Shown here one piece after another: positions 8,426-17,826 of a DNA stretch of 64,000 nt. The notes below the pieces were generated by a model. The model was not told the DNA's origin and did not search any database. It saw only the letters and a program-made list of their open reading frames with translations. Positions within the stretch are counted from its first letter, which is position 1, and the number at the start of each line of letters is the position of its first letter. Position numbers and translations under genes: made by a program. The DNA is taken from NCBI GenBank assembly GCA_023398335.1, contig JAEWSJ010000012.1:129130-193129 (forward strand), read 5' to 3'. This stretch comes from Bacillota bacterium (GTDB lineage Bacteria; Bacillota_I; Bacilli_A; RFN20; CAG-288).

Positions 8426-9496
8426 ATGTCAGGAAGCTCTGTAAAAAACGATGAAATTGTCATAGAAGTTGACAAAAGTAAAAAACATCACTTTAAAACG
8501 GACTATTGGGGTCTTATTTTCATTATTCCATTCTTTATAGTTTTTATTGTCTTTCAGTTTTATCCATTAACTCAAACCTTCTATTATTCATTCTTTGAAT
8601 ATTTCAAAAGTGGATCTGGAGCTTGGATCGGTCCTAATTTTGTAGGCATTGATAATTTTGCTCAAATATTTAGCGGATACAATGGAGCCTTCTTTAAGTA
8701 TCTTGTTAACACGATTCTTTTATGGATCTTAGGAGCTATTCCTCAATTTGTTATTGCTCTTCTTTTAGCGGTATGGTTTACAGATTCGAGATTAAAGATC
8801 AAAGGTCAACCTTTCTTCAAAGCGGTTATATATATGCCTAACTTAGTTATGGCTAGTGCCTTAGGTTATTTACTTCTTGCTTTCTCTTCTTCCGATGTTG
8901 GTCCGATTTGGTTTTTATTAAAACAAATTGGTACGGTTACTGGTACGGATAGATTGATGGATAGTGAAATTTACGTTCGTGTTATTGTTGTCTTTATGAA
9001 TGTCTTATTGTGGTTTGGTAATACTACTCTCTTACTCATGTCAGGTATTATGGGAATCGATGAATCGGTTTTTGAAAGTGCAAGACTAGATGGTGCTTCT
9101 TCTTGGAGAACATTTAGATCTATTACTTTCCCACTTCTTCTTCCAATCTTTATTTATGTTTTTATTACTTCGATGATTGGTGGTATCCAGCTCTTTGATA
9201 CGGTTTATATCTTTACTCAAGGTAGCGGTGGATTAAATGAATCTTCATATACATTGATGATGTGGTTACGTAGCCTTATTGCTACTTCTAAGAACTATGG
9301 TATGTCTGGAGCATTAAGTGTTGTCTTATTCGTTATTACCGGAATATTATCATTCTTTGTCTTTAGAACAATGACTCCTCACGGAGATGCAAGAAAACAA
9401 GAAATTAGATCACGTAAGCGTCGTAAATTATGGCTTAATTTTTCTAAGAATTACGGGGAGGTAGAATCATATGAAGCAGCAAATGACAATCGATAA
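8426..9496 (+). CDS. Sugar ABC transporter permease (MalF/UgpA type)
   Basis: This is the first integral membrane subunit of the importer, 356 residues. After a charged cytoplasmic N-terminus there is a membrane segment (about 27-50, FIIPFFIVFIVFQFYPL) followed by about five more. The cytoplasmic EAA loop that docks on the ATPase reads ESARLDGASSWRTFRSI (about residues 210-230). AAGGAAAGGA precedes the ATG. The last 26 bases overlap the start of the second permease, implying translational coupling. The partner ATPase is the minus-strand gene at 1597-3195. Confidence 0.92.
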   Translation: MSGSSVKNDEIVIEVDKSKKHHFKTDYWGLIFIIPFFIVFIVFQFYPLTQTFYYSFFEYFKSGSGAWIGPNFVGIDNFAQIFSGYNGAFFKYLVNTILLWILGAIPQFVIALLLAVWFTDSRLKIKGQPFFKAVIYMPNLVMASALGYLLLAFSSSDVGPIWFLLKQIGTVTGTDRLMDSEIYVRVIVVFMNVLLWFGNTTLLLMSGIMGIDESVFESARLDGASSWRTFRSITFPLLLPIFIYVFITSMIGGIQLFDTVYIFTQGSGGLNESSYTLMMWLRSLIATSKNYGMSGALSVVLFVITGILSFFVFRTMTPHGDARKQEIRSRKRRKLWLNFSKNYGEVESYEAANDNR

Positions 9497-10361
9497 TTCA
9501 TTAAAATTTGGAAAGTCTTCATCCGTTACTCTTAAAATTAATCGAACTGTAGCATATATCGTTCTTATTCTAATTAGTATTATTTGTATTGCTCCTTTCT
9601 ACAGCATGCTAGTTAATGCAACACATTCAAATGCGGAAATATCCTCTGGAGTTAATTTCTGGTTTGGTACTTCTTTAGGTGATAATCTCAAATGGGTCTT
9701 TACCAATGTTAATATTCCTACTCTTGTCGCATTACGCAACTCGGTAATAGTTTCGCTCTTATGTGCGGTATTTACAATTTATTTTTCCGCTTTAACAGCA
9801 TATTCAACTTACATCTATAATTTTAAGTTTAAGAAAGCTATTACTACTTTCATCATTGCAATTATGATGATTCCGACTCAAGTATCTTCTTTAGGTTTAG
9901 TTATGCTTTGTACTAAATGGAACTTAACAGATTCATTTATTCCGATTGTTCTTCCAGCAATCGCTTCTCCAGTCACCTACTTCTACATGAAGCAGTACCT
10001 TGAAAGTGTTCTTCCACTTGCCGTTATTGAAGCGGCTAGAGCGGATGGAGCTTCAGAATTTAGAATCTTCCATCAAATTGCATTACCAATGATTAAGCCA
10101 GCCTTAGCACTACAATTTATCTTCGCTTTCGTTGGTAGTTGGAATAATTTCTTCGTTCCATCACTTCTTATTAATGCGGGTGGTGATCATTCTCTTTTAC
10201 CACTTATTATTTCTTTACTTAAAAATTCATCCCCAGAAACTTTCAATATGGGTGGCGTCTACTGTATTATGACTGTGGCAATTTTACCTTTACTTATAGT
10301 CTTCTTTATTTTCTCTAGAAGCATTATTAAAGGCTTAACTGTTGGCGCAGTTAAAGGATAA
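9471..10361 (+). CDS. Sugar ABC transporter permease (MalG/UgpE type)
   Basis: This is the second membrane subunit, 296 residues with about six membrane segments; the first is about residues 26-46. The EAA motif EAARADGASEFRIFHQIALP lies at about 188-207. The start is placed at 9471 because GGGGAGG lies about 9 bases upstream; the gene begins inside the preceding permease gene. The family usually has about 280 residues, so it is full length. It should form a heterodimeric channel with the product of the preceding gene. Confidence 0.92.
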   Translation: MKQQMTIDNSLKFGKSSSVTLKINRTVAYIVLILISIICIAPFYSMLVNATHSNAEISSGVNFWFGTSLGDNLKWVFTNVNIPTLVALRNSVIVSLLCAVFTIYFSALTAYSTYIYNFKFKKAITTFIIAIMMIPTQVSSLGLVMLCTKWNLTDSFIPIVLPAIASPVTYFYMKQYLESVLPLAVIEAARADGASEFRIFHQIALPMIKPALALQFIFAFVGSWNNFFVPSLLINAGGDHSLLPLIISLLKNSSPETFNMGGVYCIMTVAILPLLIVFFIFSRSIIKGLTVGAVKG

Positions 10362-10368
10362 AAATTTT

Positions 10369-13227
10369 ATGACTTTGACATCGTATTTATCTCGAGATGA
10401 ACAAATTACTTCGTTAAAACTAGCAAAAGAAAAATTTGCTATTTTTAATATTATCGATTCGTGTTATTTAGATTCTACTGTGAGGTCAGTTTTAGCTGTG
10501 GTTAGTAGCAACGATACGCATTATGTTCCGTATTGTTATGCATTACTGAAATCATCTTTCTTTATTAATCAACTAAATAAACGTCAGTCATATGTATTAA
10601 TTATAAAAAATAAAGAGTATGAATTAATCGATGAAAAGAATAATGCATATATCTTAGGCGATAACATTAAAAAACAGATCAAAGATAATATTAATCTTTT
10701 ATTGTCATCATACGGTTCCTTAAATGAAAAAGGCGAACAAATATTAACTCCGTCTTATTTTGAAATTGGACCGCATTTTGACGTTAATCTTTTATTGGGA
10801 AATAGATTTAAAAGTGATGAACCATTACTTACCACCCCTAAAGCTGTAGTAAATTCTAAAGGTGGTGGATCATTTAGAGGAAAAGCTAATTTTCAAGTCC
10901 TTGCAACTAGGTGGGATATTCAAGCGGAAGAAAATGGAAACCCATTTAATCGCCAGTTCTATCTCGTTGAGAATGGAAAGATCATCTTTTACAGTGGAAG
11001 TAAAAATGCCACAAAATGCATTCATAAAAATAACAGATCAGAATTTTACTATGATGAAGATGATTTGAATATTAAAAGAACGATATTTATTCTTCCTCAA
11101 AAAAAGGGATTACCAGAGGCGATTGAAGCACAACTTATCGATATAACAAATAAACTTGATACTGCTCGTAATCTTTCGCTTGTTTATACTGGTATGTTTG
11201 GTTCTCCTTCTCCGGATGCGCAGAAAGAAGATGTCGTATATCAAAGTATTATTACGGAAAGCAGAGTATTAAGAGATGAGAAACATAACATCGTTGCTGT
11301 CTCTCCTTCTTATAAACTTCAAAAATTAAATGAAGAAGCTCGCTTTGCTTCCTTGAGAAACGAAGAAGGTTTTGCATCTAGTTATTCTTCCTCTTATGCT
11401 TCCTTTATTGGTAGAGGAACAATTGAAAATCCAGAAGGAATTAATTCGTTTTATTCGGAACCATGTAAGTCCGCTGCGTCTTTCTTTGCCTTAAGAAAAG
11501 ACATCAATTTAAAAGAAAAAGCAACAACGTATATCGATACGTTTGTTGGAGCGGTTTATAAAGACGAAGATAAATCTATCAATGAAACTTTGAATACTAA
11601 AGTTGAAGCTTTATTTGATTTATGTAAAGACCGTTCATCAGCCTTAGTTTTATTAAATGAAGTAATAAACTCATTTAAAAAATATTCTTCTTTCTACAAA
11701 GTCGAATGTGAAGATAAAAATTTTGAATCGTATATTAACAACAATTTACCTTTCCAAGTTTTATATCAAAGCTTTGTCTCTCGTAGTTTTGCGCAGACGC
11801 AGAAAGGTTATCGGGAAATCGGCTTTAGAGAGATTCAAGATCTCTATGCTTCAATTCCGTATTTAGCTTCTTGCGGAAATATTAAACTAAGTAAATCACT
11901 TTTAAAAAAGTGGATTGAGAATGTTTATGAGTTTGGCTATGTTAATCATAATTTTTATTACGTAGGTAAAGAAGCCGGCATGTGTTCTGATGATGGCTTG
12001 TGGTTATTACACGCGGTATATACATATATTAAGAATACTAACGATTCAAACATCTTATATTCTAAGTTTAAAATTGCTTCAAATAATAAATCACGAATGT
12101 TAATAGATACTTTAAAAGCGATTGTAACTTATTCTTCGAAGATATCCGTCGGTGTTCATCATCTTCCACTTTTAGATACAGCGGATTGGAATGATTGTTT
12201 GCGTGTTGATTCTTCGCCTTTAAGTGGTGGTGATAAAGAAAAAATCTACAAGAAATTAATTAAGAAAAATAACTTAGAATTTGGATCGACAATTCCATTT
12301 GATAAACCTGAATCGGTTATGAATGCTTTCTTATTAGTTATTGCGTTAAAAGAATTTATCTCCTTTTTAGATGATAAGAAAGAGAAAGATGAATGGAATA
12401 ATGTTCTTAAAGATCTTTCTTCCAATATTAAAACATACGCTTATAAGTATGATTATTTTGCTCGTGTTCTCCTTCCTCTCTTATATAAAAATAAGATCGA
12501 TTATATCGGAAGTAAAGGAGATGGATTATCTTCAAAAGATGAAATTGATGGAACATATTATCTTAATAGTTTCTCCTGGTCTTTACTTAGCGATATTGCG
12601 AGTGAAGAAGAAATCAAGAAGATGCTTAATACAGTAGATAAATATCTACGAACAAAAGAAGGCTATATTCTTTGTTCTCCTTCGGACTTATCAAAAGTTG
12701 GTACCACTTCTTCTTCTACCGATCATTATTATGAAGGAGATAGGGAGAATGGAGGTGTGTTTAAACACGCAACCATGATGTTTGTTGTTGCGTTATTAAA
12801 ACGTAGTAAAACAATTAAGGATATTGAACTTCGAACTAAAATGTTAGATGATGCTTTCTTTATGGTTAACAAAGTTTTACCATACAAAGTTTTAGATAAC
12901 GTCTTTATTAATAAAGGCAATCCAAGATTCTGCACTCAGTATATCAATTCAAAAACCGGTGAACATATTGGACCAATTCTTTCAGGAACTGCAACATGGT
13001 TAACTTTAGCGGTGTTTGAAATGTTCGGAATTAATAATTCACTTGCTAACATTACTCCAGTATTAGATAAAGAAATAGACAAGATTACTCTTAATACTTT
13101 TGTAGATAAGAAGAAAGTCGAATTAACTATTTTAAAGAACAAGGGCTCGTATATCGATTACTCGAAGAAAAAAGAAATAATAAAAAACGATAATGGTATT
13201 ACCAAGGTGGTAATAGATTATCGTTAA
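10369..13227 (+). CDS. Large GH94-like glycoside phosphorylase
   Basis: The protein has 952 residues from the ATG at 10369; an upstream TTG would add nine residues inside the permease gene and is less likely. The central segment LLDTADWNDCLRVD matches the catalytic Asp loop of the other GH94 enzyme here (ADWNDCL). Later segments ENGGVFKHATMMF and LSGTATWLTLAVFEMFG also fit the GH94 (alpha/alpha)6 domain. An N-terminal beta-sandwich of several hundred residues precedes it. It is longer than cellobiose phosphorylase, in the range of laminaribiose- or beta-1,2-oligoglucan-phosphorylase-type enzymes. The related families GH149 and GH161 cannot be excluded. It ends the transporter operon, so it probably degrades the imported oligosaccharide by phosphorolysis. 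Confidence 0.75.
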   Translation: MTLTSYLSRDEQITSLKLAKEKFAIFNIIDSCYLDSTVRSVLAVVSSNDTHYVPYCYALLKSSFFINQLNKRQSYVLIIKNKEYELIDEKNNAYILGDNIKKQIKDNINLLLSSYGSLNEKGEQILTPSYFEIGPHFDVNLLLGNRFKSDEPLLTTPKAVVNSKGGGSFRGKANFQVLATRWDIQAEENGNPFNRQFYLVENGKIIFYSGSKNATKCIHKNNRSEFYYDEDDLNIKRTIFILPQKKGLPEAIEAQLIDITNKLDTARNLSLVYTGMFGSPSPDAQKEDVVYQSIITESRVLRDEKHNIVAVSPSYKLQKLNEEARFASLRNEEGFASSYSSSYASFIGRGTIENPEGINSFYSEPCKSAASFFALRKDINLKEKATTYIDTFVGAVYKDEDKSINETLNTKVEALFDLCKDRSSALVLLNEVINSFKKYSSFYKVECEDKNFESYINNNLPFQVLYQSFVSRSFAQTQKGYREIGFREIQDLYASIPYLASCGNIKLSKSLLKKWIENVYEFGYVNHNFYYVGKEAGMCSDDGLWLLHAVYTYIKNTNDSNILYSKFKIASNNKSRMLIDTLKAIVTYSSKISVGVHHLPLLDTADWNDCLRVDSSPLSGGDKEKIYKKLIKKNNLEFGSTIPFDKPESVMNAFLLVIALKEFISFLDDKKEKDEWNNVLKDLSSNIKTYAYKYDYFARVLLPLLYKNKIDYIGSKGDGLSSKDEIDGTYYLNSFSWSLLSDIASEEEIKKMLNTVDKYLRTKEGYILCSPSDLSKVGTTSSSTDHYYEGDRENGGVFKHATMMFVVALLKRSKTIKDIELRTKMLDDAFFMVNKVLPYKVLDNVFINKGNPRFCTQYINSKTGEHIGPILSGTATWLTLAVFEMFGINNSLANITPVLDKEIDKITLNTFVDKKKVELTILKNKGSYIDYSKKKEIIKNDNGITKVVIDYR

Positions 13228-13231
13228 TAAA

Positions 13232-14203
13232 TTATTTTTCTAATGGATGATATTCTTCTTCAACAATATATGTAGGTCTTCCTTGAATATTGATAACAAT
13301 GTTTTTGATATATAAGCAAGGAATGAATAAAAGCAATGAAATAATAGCTACAGCAACTAAGATAGTGGTAATTATTAACCATGTCTCCGTGTTTTGTAAG
13401 AAGATAAGACCATATTGTTCTATATTGTTTAACGCAAGTATATATAACACTAAAGTTGCAATCCAACCGAGACCAGATACAGCACCAAAGCCAATTCCAA
13501 ATAACAAAGGCCAATCTAAGATGGCATCTGTAGTTGAAGCGATGGTATGACCAGCAAGATTAAAAATCTTTTTGTAGTTGTATTTAGTTTTACCAGCACC
13601 TCTATTTTGTCTTTCAAATGGAATATAGCAGGTTTTAAATCCAACATATGGAACTTCTGAACGAAGTAATCTAATCTTTTCTGGCATGCTTAATATTTTG
13701 TTTAACGCACGACGAGAAATAAGTCTAAATTGCGAAACGTTTTCCGGAATAACTTCACGACCAGAAATCTTGTTAATAAAGCGATAGAACATACCTGATG
13801 TAGTTTTCTTCATAAAGTTATCGCCATCTCTTTTGATTCTTCTTGGATTAACTACATCGTATCCTTCTTCGTATTTCTTAAGCATTTGTGGAATAAGTGA
13901 AGGTGGATCTTGTAAATCGCAATCCATAGGAATTACAACATCGCCCTTAGCTGCTCTAAGTCCAGCTTCTAAGGCTGCATCTTGTCCAAAGTTACGAGAG
14001 AAAGAAAGATAGGATACATTAGGATGGTCATTAACTATCTTGTGTAACAACTCTAATGTTTTGTCTTTCGATCCATCATTTACGAATGTAATGTCAAAAA
14101 CATATTTGTCATTAGATACAAATATATCTTTTGATTTCTCCATAAATAGTGGAAGCATTTCTTCTTCGTTGTATAACGGAACTACTATTGATACTCTTGT
14201 CAT
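13232..14203 (-). CDS. GT2 membrane glycosyltransferase (DPM1/GtrB-like)
   Basis: The 323-residue protein opens with SIVVPLYNEEE, then VNDGSKDKT and the acidic motif MDCDLQDPP. These belong to a GT-A fold family 2 transferase acting with UDP- or GDP-sugars and a polyprenyl phosphate. Two C-terminal membrane helices (about 232-255 and 268-292) are typical of GtrB/CsbB-like enzymes that make undecaprenyl- or dolichyl-phosphate-linked sugars. AAAGG lies 8 bases before the ATG. It is transcribed towards the glycan operon and ends 4 bases from its last stop codon, and no partner flippase is adjacent. Sugar specificity is unknown. Confidence 0.88.
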   Translation of the reverse strand: MTRVSIVVPLYNEEEMLPLFMEKSKDIFVSNDKYVFDITFVNDGSKDKTLELLHKIVNDHPNVSYLSFSRNFGQDAALEAGLRAAKGDVVIPMDCDLQDPPSLIPQMLKKYEEGYDVVNPRRIKRDGDNFMKKTTSGMFYRFINKISGREVIPENVSQFRLISRRALNKILSMPEKIRLLRSEVPYVGFKTCYIPFERQNRGAGKTKYNYKKIFNLAGHTIASTTDAILDWPLLFGIGFGAVSGLGWIATLVLYILALNNIEQYGLIFLQNTETWLIITTILVAVAIISLLLFIPCLYIKNIVINIQGRPTYIVEEEYHPLEK

Positions 14204-14582
14204 CTTTTATACCTTTTCTAGGAATCAAATAATTTTATCTCGTGATTCCATTCCCCAAAATATGTTACGAGATTTGATTTGTGTTTTTAGTATAGCACAA
14301 CAAGAATAGATTTTTTATTCTATTCATAAAAATAAATATAGTGAAGCAATAAATCAAAATAATTATTTTTTGTCGCAAAAAAATAGTAATATTTGCGATA
14401 AGATTGCAATATAGTATTCAATTCCTTAACTTCGTTTTCTTTGTGATTTGTTTAATCTAGTCATATATGTTATTAAAACATAATAAAATCAATCTATTTA
14501 TTTGAAAAGTAATTCCATAAAGTAATTTTTCTTTATGTATTGTTTAAACTAACGTATTTTACTTAAAAATATTAAATTGATT
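14204..14582. other. Gene-free AT-rich interval with a probable promoter for the GT2 gene
   Basis: No reading frame of note is present. On the minus strand an extended -10 box, TGCTATACT (14297-14289), could drive the GT2 gene. An inverted repeat ATCTCGT / ACGAGAT lies in its leader around 14233-14269. The rest is AT-rich and I see nothing else in it. Confidence 0.5.
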
Positions 14583-15286
14583 TTAGAAATTTGGTTTATT
14601 TAATCTTTCGTAAACTTGAATGTAATTTTTGATATCGCTAAAAATATATTTCATTGCGGATAAATAAGAATTAGCTAAGGCGATACGTTGATTATTTAAT
14701 ATTTCTTTTTTCTCTGCTGGTAAAGATACCGATTCGTAATAAAGTCCGGAAGATATTAAATAATACGTCTGGGCTATATCTGCTAAAACCGGTCCTTTAC
14801 AAAGATGACTAAAATTAATAACAAATTGTTTGCTTTTATTAACGATAATATTGCATAGATGAAAATCTCCATGAAGGAGATAATTTCCATCTGGAAGTTC
14901 ATCGATCATTTTTTTACTTCAGGATTACTTGTTCGTTGGTATAGTCTAGTTTTAAACGATATCACTTCTTCTCTTAATTTATTTTTTAGTATTTTTTGAT
15001 GGAGTTTTGCCATCTTGTTAATAATTAATGAAGGGGTTTTCGCCGTAAGTAGAGCATCAATTAGCATTGAACCTCCTATTTTGTCAAAGATGATGCTGAG
15101 ATTATCTTTATATGTTGTTACTAAGTGCGCACGAGGTGAATTATGACTGATGCAGTAGTACATGAGTGGTGAGTTATCATATTCACTATAGATTTTTTCT
15201 TTAGGATAGGAGGATGAAAAAGATTTAATTATGACCCCTTTGTCTTCATATATAGTTGTAGTATCACGTTTACTTATTATTTTCAC
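14583..15286 (-). pseudogene. Frameshifted small-molecule kinase-like (APH/choline-kinase fold) gene
   Basis: Two adjoining reading frames overlap as ATGA at 14906-14909 and together make about 234 residues. That is the size of small APH-fold phosphotransferases. The N-terminal half looks like a kinase N-lobe. The C-terminal half has HGDFHLCNIIV, the catalytic loop with its Asp, but the following VINFSHLCKGP has Asn where family members have Asp for metal binding. The break lies in an A7 run (minus strand, around 14905); one extra A would restore the frame. Loss of the metal Asp as well as the frame suggests genuine decay, although a homopolymer sequencing error is possible. It starts with GTG 4 bases after a second broken gene, so both were one operon. 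Confidence 0.7.
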
Positions 15287-15290
15287 ACCC

Positions 15291-16173
15291 TTAGTCCTCT
15301 ATTTCAATGTTGTTGAGGTTTAACTCGTTGTCTAAATTTTCTAGGATGAAGTCTTTTATTTTTATTTAAAAAGTTTTTTCTATTTTATCTAAAATAGAAT
15401 AGATAGTTTTGTTATGAATGGTTTTTATTTCATGACAAATGTATTTAAAAAGTAAGTGATTCATTTCGTTAACGTTTGTATTAGTAAGTTTTAGATAGTA
15501 CGCTTTATGAAAGATGTTACCAAGATAGACGAGAGCTATGGTTCATACTGGAAGTAATTCAGTTTCTTTATCTAATAATTTTTTATATAATTCGACATCT
15601 TTTATTTGATTAAAAATATAGTAATCTAGGCAGTTTGATAAACTTAAAAGATAGAACATGATGTTGTATCGAAAATCAATATCTAGTATTTGATTTGATA
15701 AGTCTGCTAAATTATATAAAGAAGAATCAGCAAAGAGCAGATTAAGACGCATATATTGATTAAGAACGATTTTTGTACTTAAGTCATCGTATTTTTTTAC
15801 TAATGGTAAGCATGAAGAAAGATATTCTTCTGTAGATATCTCTTCTAAATTAAAACGATATGTTTGTTTATATACATAGTAAGAATCTTTTTCAATATCA
15901 CTATAGAAAGTGTATTTTTAATCGATAATCTATTTTTTGAGGAATATGTGGAGACTTTTGAAATATATCAGTATAGGACGCTAATTGACCGTAGTTTATA
16001 TTCAATCTATCTAGCAACAGTGAAAGAGTGCTTAATGATATATTTTGAATGTTATTAATATATCTAAAATATGTACGAGTAGAGATTATTCCATCGCAGA
16101 GTTCATCTACCGAAATATCATTAGTAATACGTAAGTGATCAATTATTTTGTTAAAATCATTAATTGTTTCCAT
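15291..16173 (-). pseudogene. Decayed Rgg/PlcR-like HTH-TPR regulator
   Basis: Joined reading gives about 293 residues, the usual length of Rgg-type regulators. The N-terminal 65 residues look like an XRE helix-turn-helix (ISVDELCDGIISTRTYFRYI). A long helical, TPR-like C-terminal part with many Leu, Tyr and Asn residues follows. Three lesions are present: a +1 shift near 15898-15901 (after IHFL), TGA at 15543-15545 after ELLPV, and TAA at 15366-15368 after KTF. The frame then stays open until the final stop at 15291-15293. The total length (883 bases, one more than a multiple of 3) agrees with one inserted base. Peptide-sensing regulators of this type often control a neighbouring gene, here the kinase-like pseudogene. 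Confidence 0.7.
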
Positions 16174-16307
16174 GGTTAATTAATCCTCCAAAATAAATTT
16201 TCTTATCTTGAACTAAATCTTCTGATATAGTTGATTTAAACATTTTTCTCGATTTTCGAACATTTTTTATTTTTCGACTGCAATTTTACGTGTTATCAGC
16301 AGTTTTA

Positions 16308-16631
16308 TTAAAATGAGACAACTAGTAACATTTTGAATTTTTCAATTCCAAATACAGAGTGAGATATACCTTTTGGCATTACTAAAGTTTCTCCACTATT
16401 AAGAATGAAGGTTTGATCTCCGACGATGAATCTTCCTGTTCCTTCTAGAACAGTAACCATTGCATCTCCAGAAGATGAATGTGAAGATATCTCTTCACCT
16501 TTAGAGAAGGAGAAGACTGTTACACTTACTGATTCGTTTTGAACTAATGTTTTACTAATTACTTGACCTTCTTGATAAGTCACTAAGTTTTTAAGTTCTA
16601 GTTTGGTTTGTTTTTCAATATTTTTATACAT
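16308..16631 (-). CDS. Small cupin-domain protein
   Basis: The 107-residue protein forms a single cupin barrel. Motif 1 is degenerate (ISSHSSSGDAMVTVLEGTG) with only part of the usual metal ligands. Motif 2 reads LNSGETLVMPKGISHSV with the conserved Gly, Pro and His. Such one-domain cupins often accompany Fe-S and nitrosative-stress genes. It is the last gene of a minus-strand unit behind an Fe-S protein (19-base gap) and opposite a Crp/Fnr regulator. A ligand- or metal-binding role is likely; no reaction can be assigned. Confidence 0.82.
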   Translation of the reverse strand: MYKNIEKQTKLELKNLVTYQEGQVISKTLVQNESVSVTVFSFSKGEEISSHSSSGDAMVTVLEGTGRFIVGDQTFILNSGETLVMPKGISHSVFGIEKFKMLLVVSF

Positions 16632-16650
16632 AAGTTTTTTTCTCTCTTTC

Positions 16651-17334
16651 TTAATCTATTATTTTTCCATCGATAGAAATTGTAATTACTTGCCACGGAA
16701 TTAATTTACCACTTTTAATAAGGGCATTCTTTACTGCGTTTTCTAATCCGCAACAGCAAGGTACTTCCATTTTTAATACTGTGATATTTTTAATGTTATT
16801 TAGTTTGATGATTTCTGCGAGTTTATCGGAGTAGTCGGTATTATCTAGTTTTGGACATCCGATTAAGGTTATTTTATCTTTCATGAAATCCTCGTGGATA
16901 TTACTATAAGCGTAAGCTGTACAATCAGCTGCGATTAATAACTTGGCGTTATTAAAGTATGAAGCGTTAAGTGGAGAAAGTTTGATTTGACATGGCCATT
17001 GTTCTAAAGATGAACCAGGTCTAATATCTTTGATATTGGATGGATTAATTTTTAGCTTTTTTGGTGCTACTCCTGGGCAGGAGTTATGACATTCTTTCTT
17101 ACTTTTAGCTTCTAGTACGGCTTGTTCGTTATATTCTAAAGTATCTTTTTCAATAAAAGTAATAGCTCCTTGTGGACAGGAAGGTAAACAATCTCCGAGT
17201 CCATCGCAGTAATCTTCTCTTGTTAAAGTAGCTTTACCATCTATTATTTCAATAGCTCCTTCATGGCAAGCGGAAGCACATATCCCGCAACCGTTACATT
17301 TTTCTTTGTCGATATTAATTATTCTTCTAAGCAT
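16651..17334 (-). CDS. Two-[4Fe-4S] ferredoxin-domain protein with extra Cys motifs
   Basis: The 227-residue protein begins with two ferredoxin clusters, CNGCGICASAC (about 14-24) and CDGLGDCLPSC (about 43-53) with their partner Cys-Pro residues. The C-terminal part has further cysteines (ADCTAYAY, LIGCPKLDN and EVPCCCG), which could bind another cluster or metal. Proteins of this layout are commonly found next to hybrid-cluster protein (hcp) and Crp/Fnr genes in anaerobic Firmicutes. No hcp gene is present here. AAGGAGG lies 8 bases upstream of the ATG. It is probably a cytoplasmic electron carrier or redox-stress protein. Confidence 0.85.
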   Translation of the reverse strand: MLRRIINIDKEKCNGCGICASACHEGAIEIIDGKATLTREDYCDGLGDCLPSCPQGAITFIEKDTLEYNEQAVLEAKSKKECHNSCPGVAPKKLKINPSNIKDIRPGSSLEQWPCQIKLSPLNASYFNNAKLLIAADCTAYAYSNIHEDFMKDKITLIGCPKLDNTDYSDKLAEIIKLNNIKNITVLKMEVPCCCGLENAVKNALIKSGKLIPWQVITISIDGKIID

Positions 17335-17335
17335 T

Positions 17336-17745
17336 TTATTTTCCTCCTTCTTTTAAGAATTCTTCTAAGATGTTGTCTTCTATGTCATATCCGAAATAGG
17401 CTAAACCTTGATAGATTAACTCGATGTGAGTTAAGGTCTTATTCTTTAAATCTTCTTGGGCGTAGTCTGTTGTTTTGGTTATTATTTTTTCTTTTAGTTC
17501 TTTATTTTTTTACTAGATCTATAAAATCTATTTATGTCGTATCTTGAGGTGTTACCACAAGGAGAAGTACAGGTTTCACAGTTTGGAGCAATAAGATGTT
17601 TTTCTTTTCTTATTAACTCTAAGGATTCAGCAGTAGGATTTGTTAAAGCTTTTAAGATAATTAAGTCAGTATTTGGAGTCTTTCCGTTGTTTCCTGTTGC
17701 TCCAACTAGACCAATTAATTCACATATTACTTCTATCTTATTCAT
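17336..17745 (-). pseudogene. Small Cys-rich protein gene with apparent frameshift
   Basis: The first 83 residues include GATGNNGKTP and the cluster CETCTSPCGNTSRYD. A stop follows KKIKN. The adjacent frame continues as KELKEKII and runs to the stop at 17336-17338, immediately before the Fe-S gene. One extra A in the A7 run (plus-strand T7 at 17505-17511) restores a 136-residue protein. The segment GKTP..L..L.AL faintly recalls the N-terminus of hybrid cluster protein, but I would not assign it. It could be a live gene with a homopolymer error, since no other lesion is seen. Confidence 0.6.
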
Positions 17746-17797
17746 TCTTTCTCCTTTTCTCCCATTTATATGATACTATTATATTTGAAAGAAATAA

Positions 17798-17811
17798 GTG
17801 GTTAAAACCAC
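17798..17811. promoter_or_regulatory. Palindrome in the intergenic region of the Crp/Fnr regulator and the Fe-S unit
   Basis: GTGGTT-AA-AACCAC is a perfect 6-2-6 dyad 15 bases upstream of the Crp/Fnr start codon and about 50 bases from the divergent gene. Size and symmetry fit a Crp/Fnr-family dimer site, so autoregulation and control of the Fe-S/cupin unit are plausible. It is not the canonical FNR sequence. Confidence 0.5.
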
Positions 17812-17826
17812 GAAAAGGTACTATCT

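Noticed and set aside
14204..14582. tRNA or small RNA gene in the gap before the GT2 gene
   Set aside because: No cloverleaf, TTC-loop sequence or terminator was found; only a promoter-like box and a weak inverted repeat.
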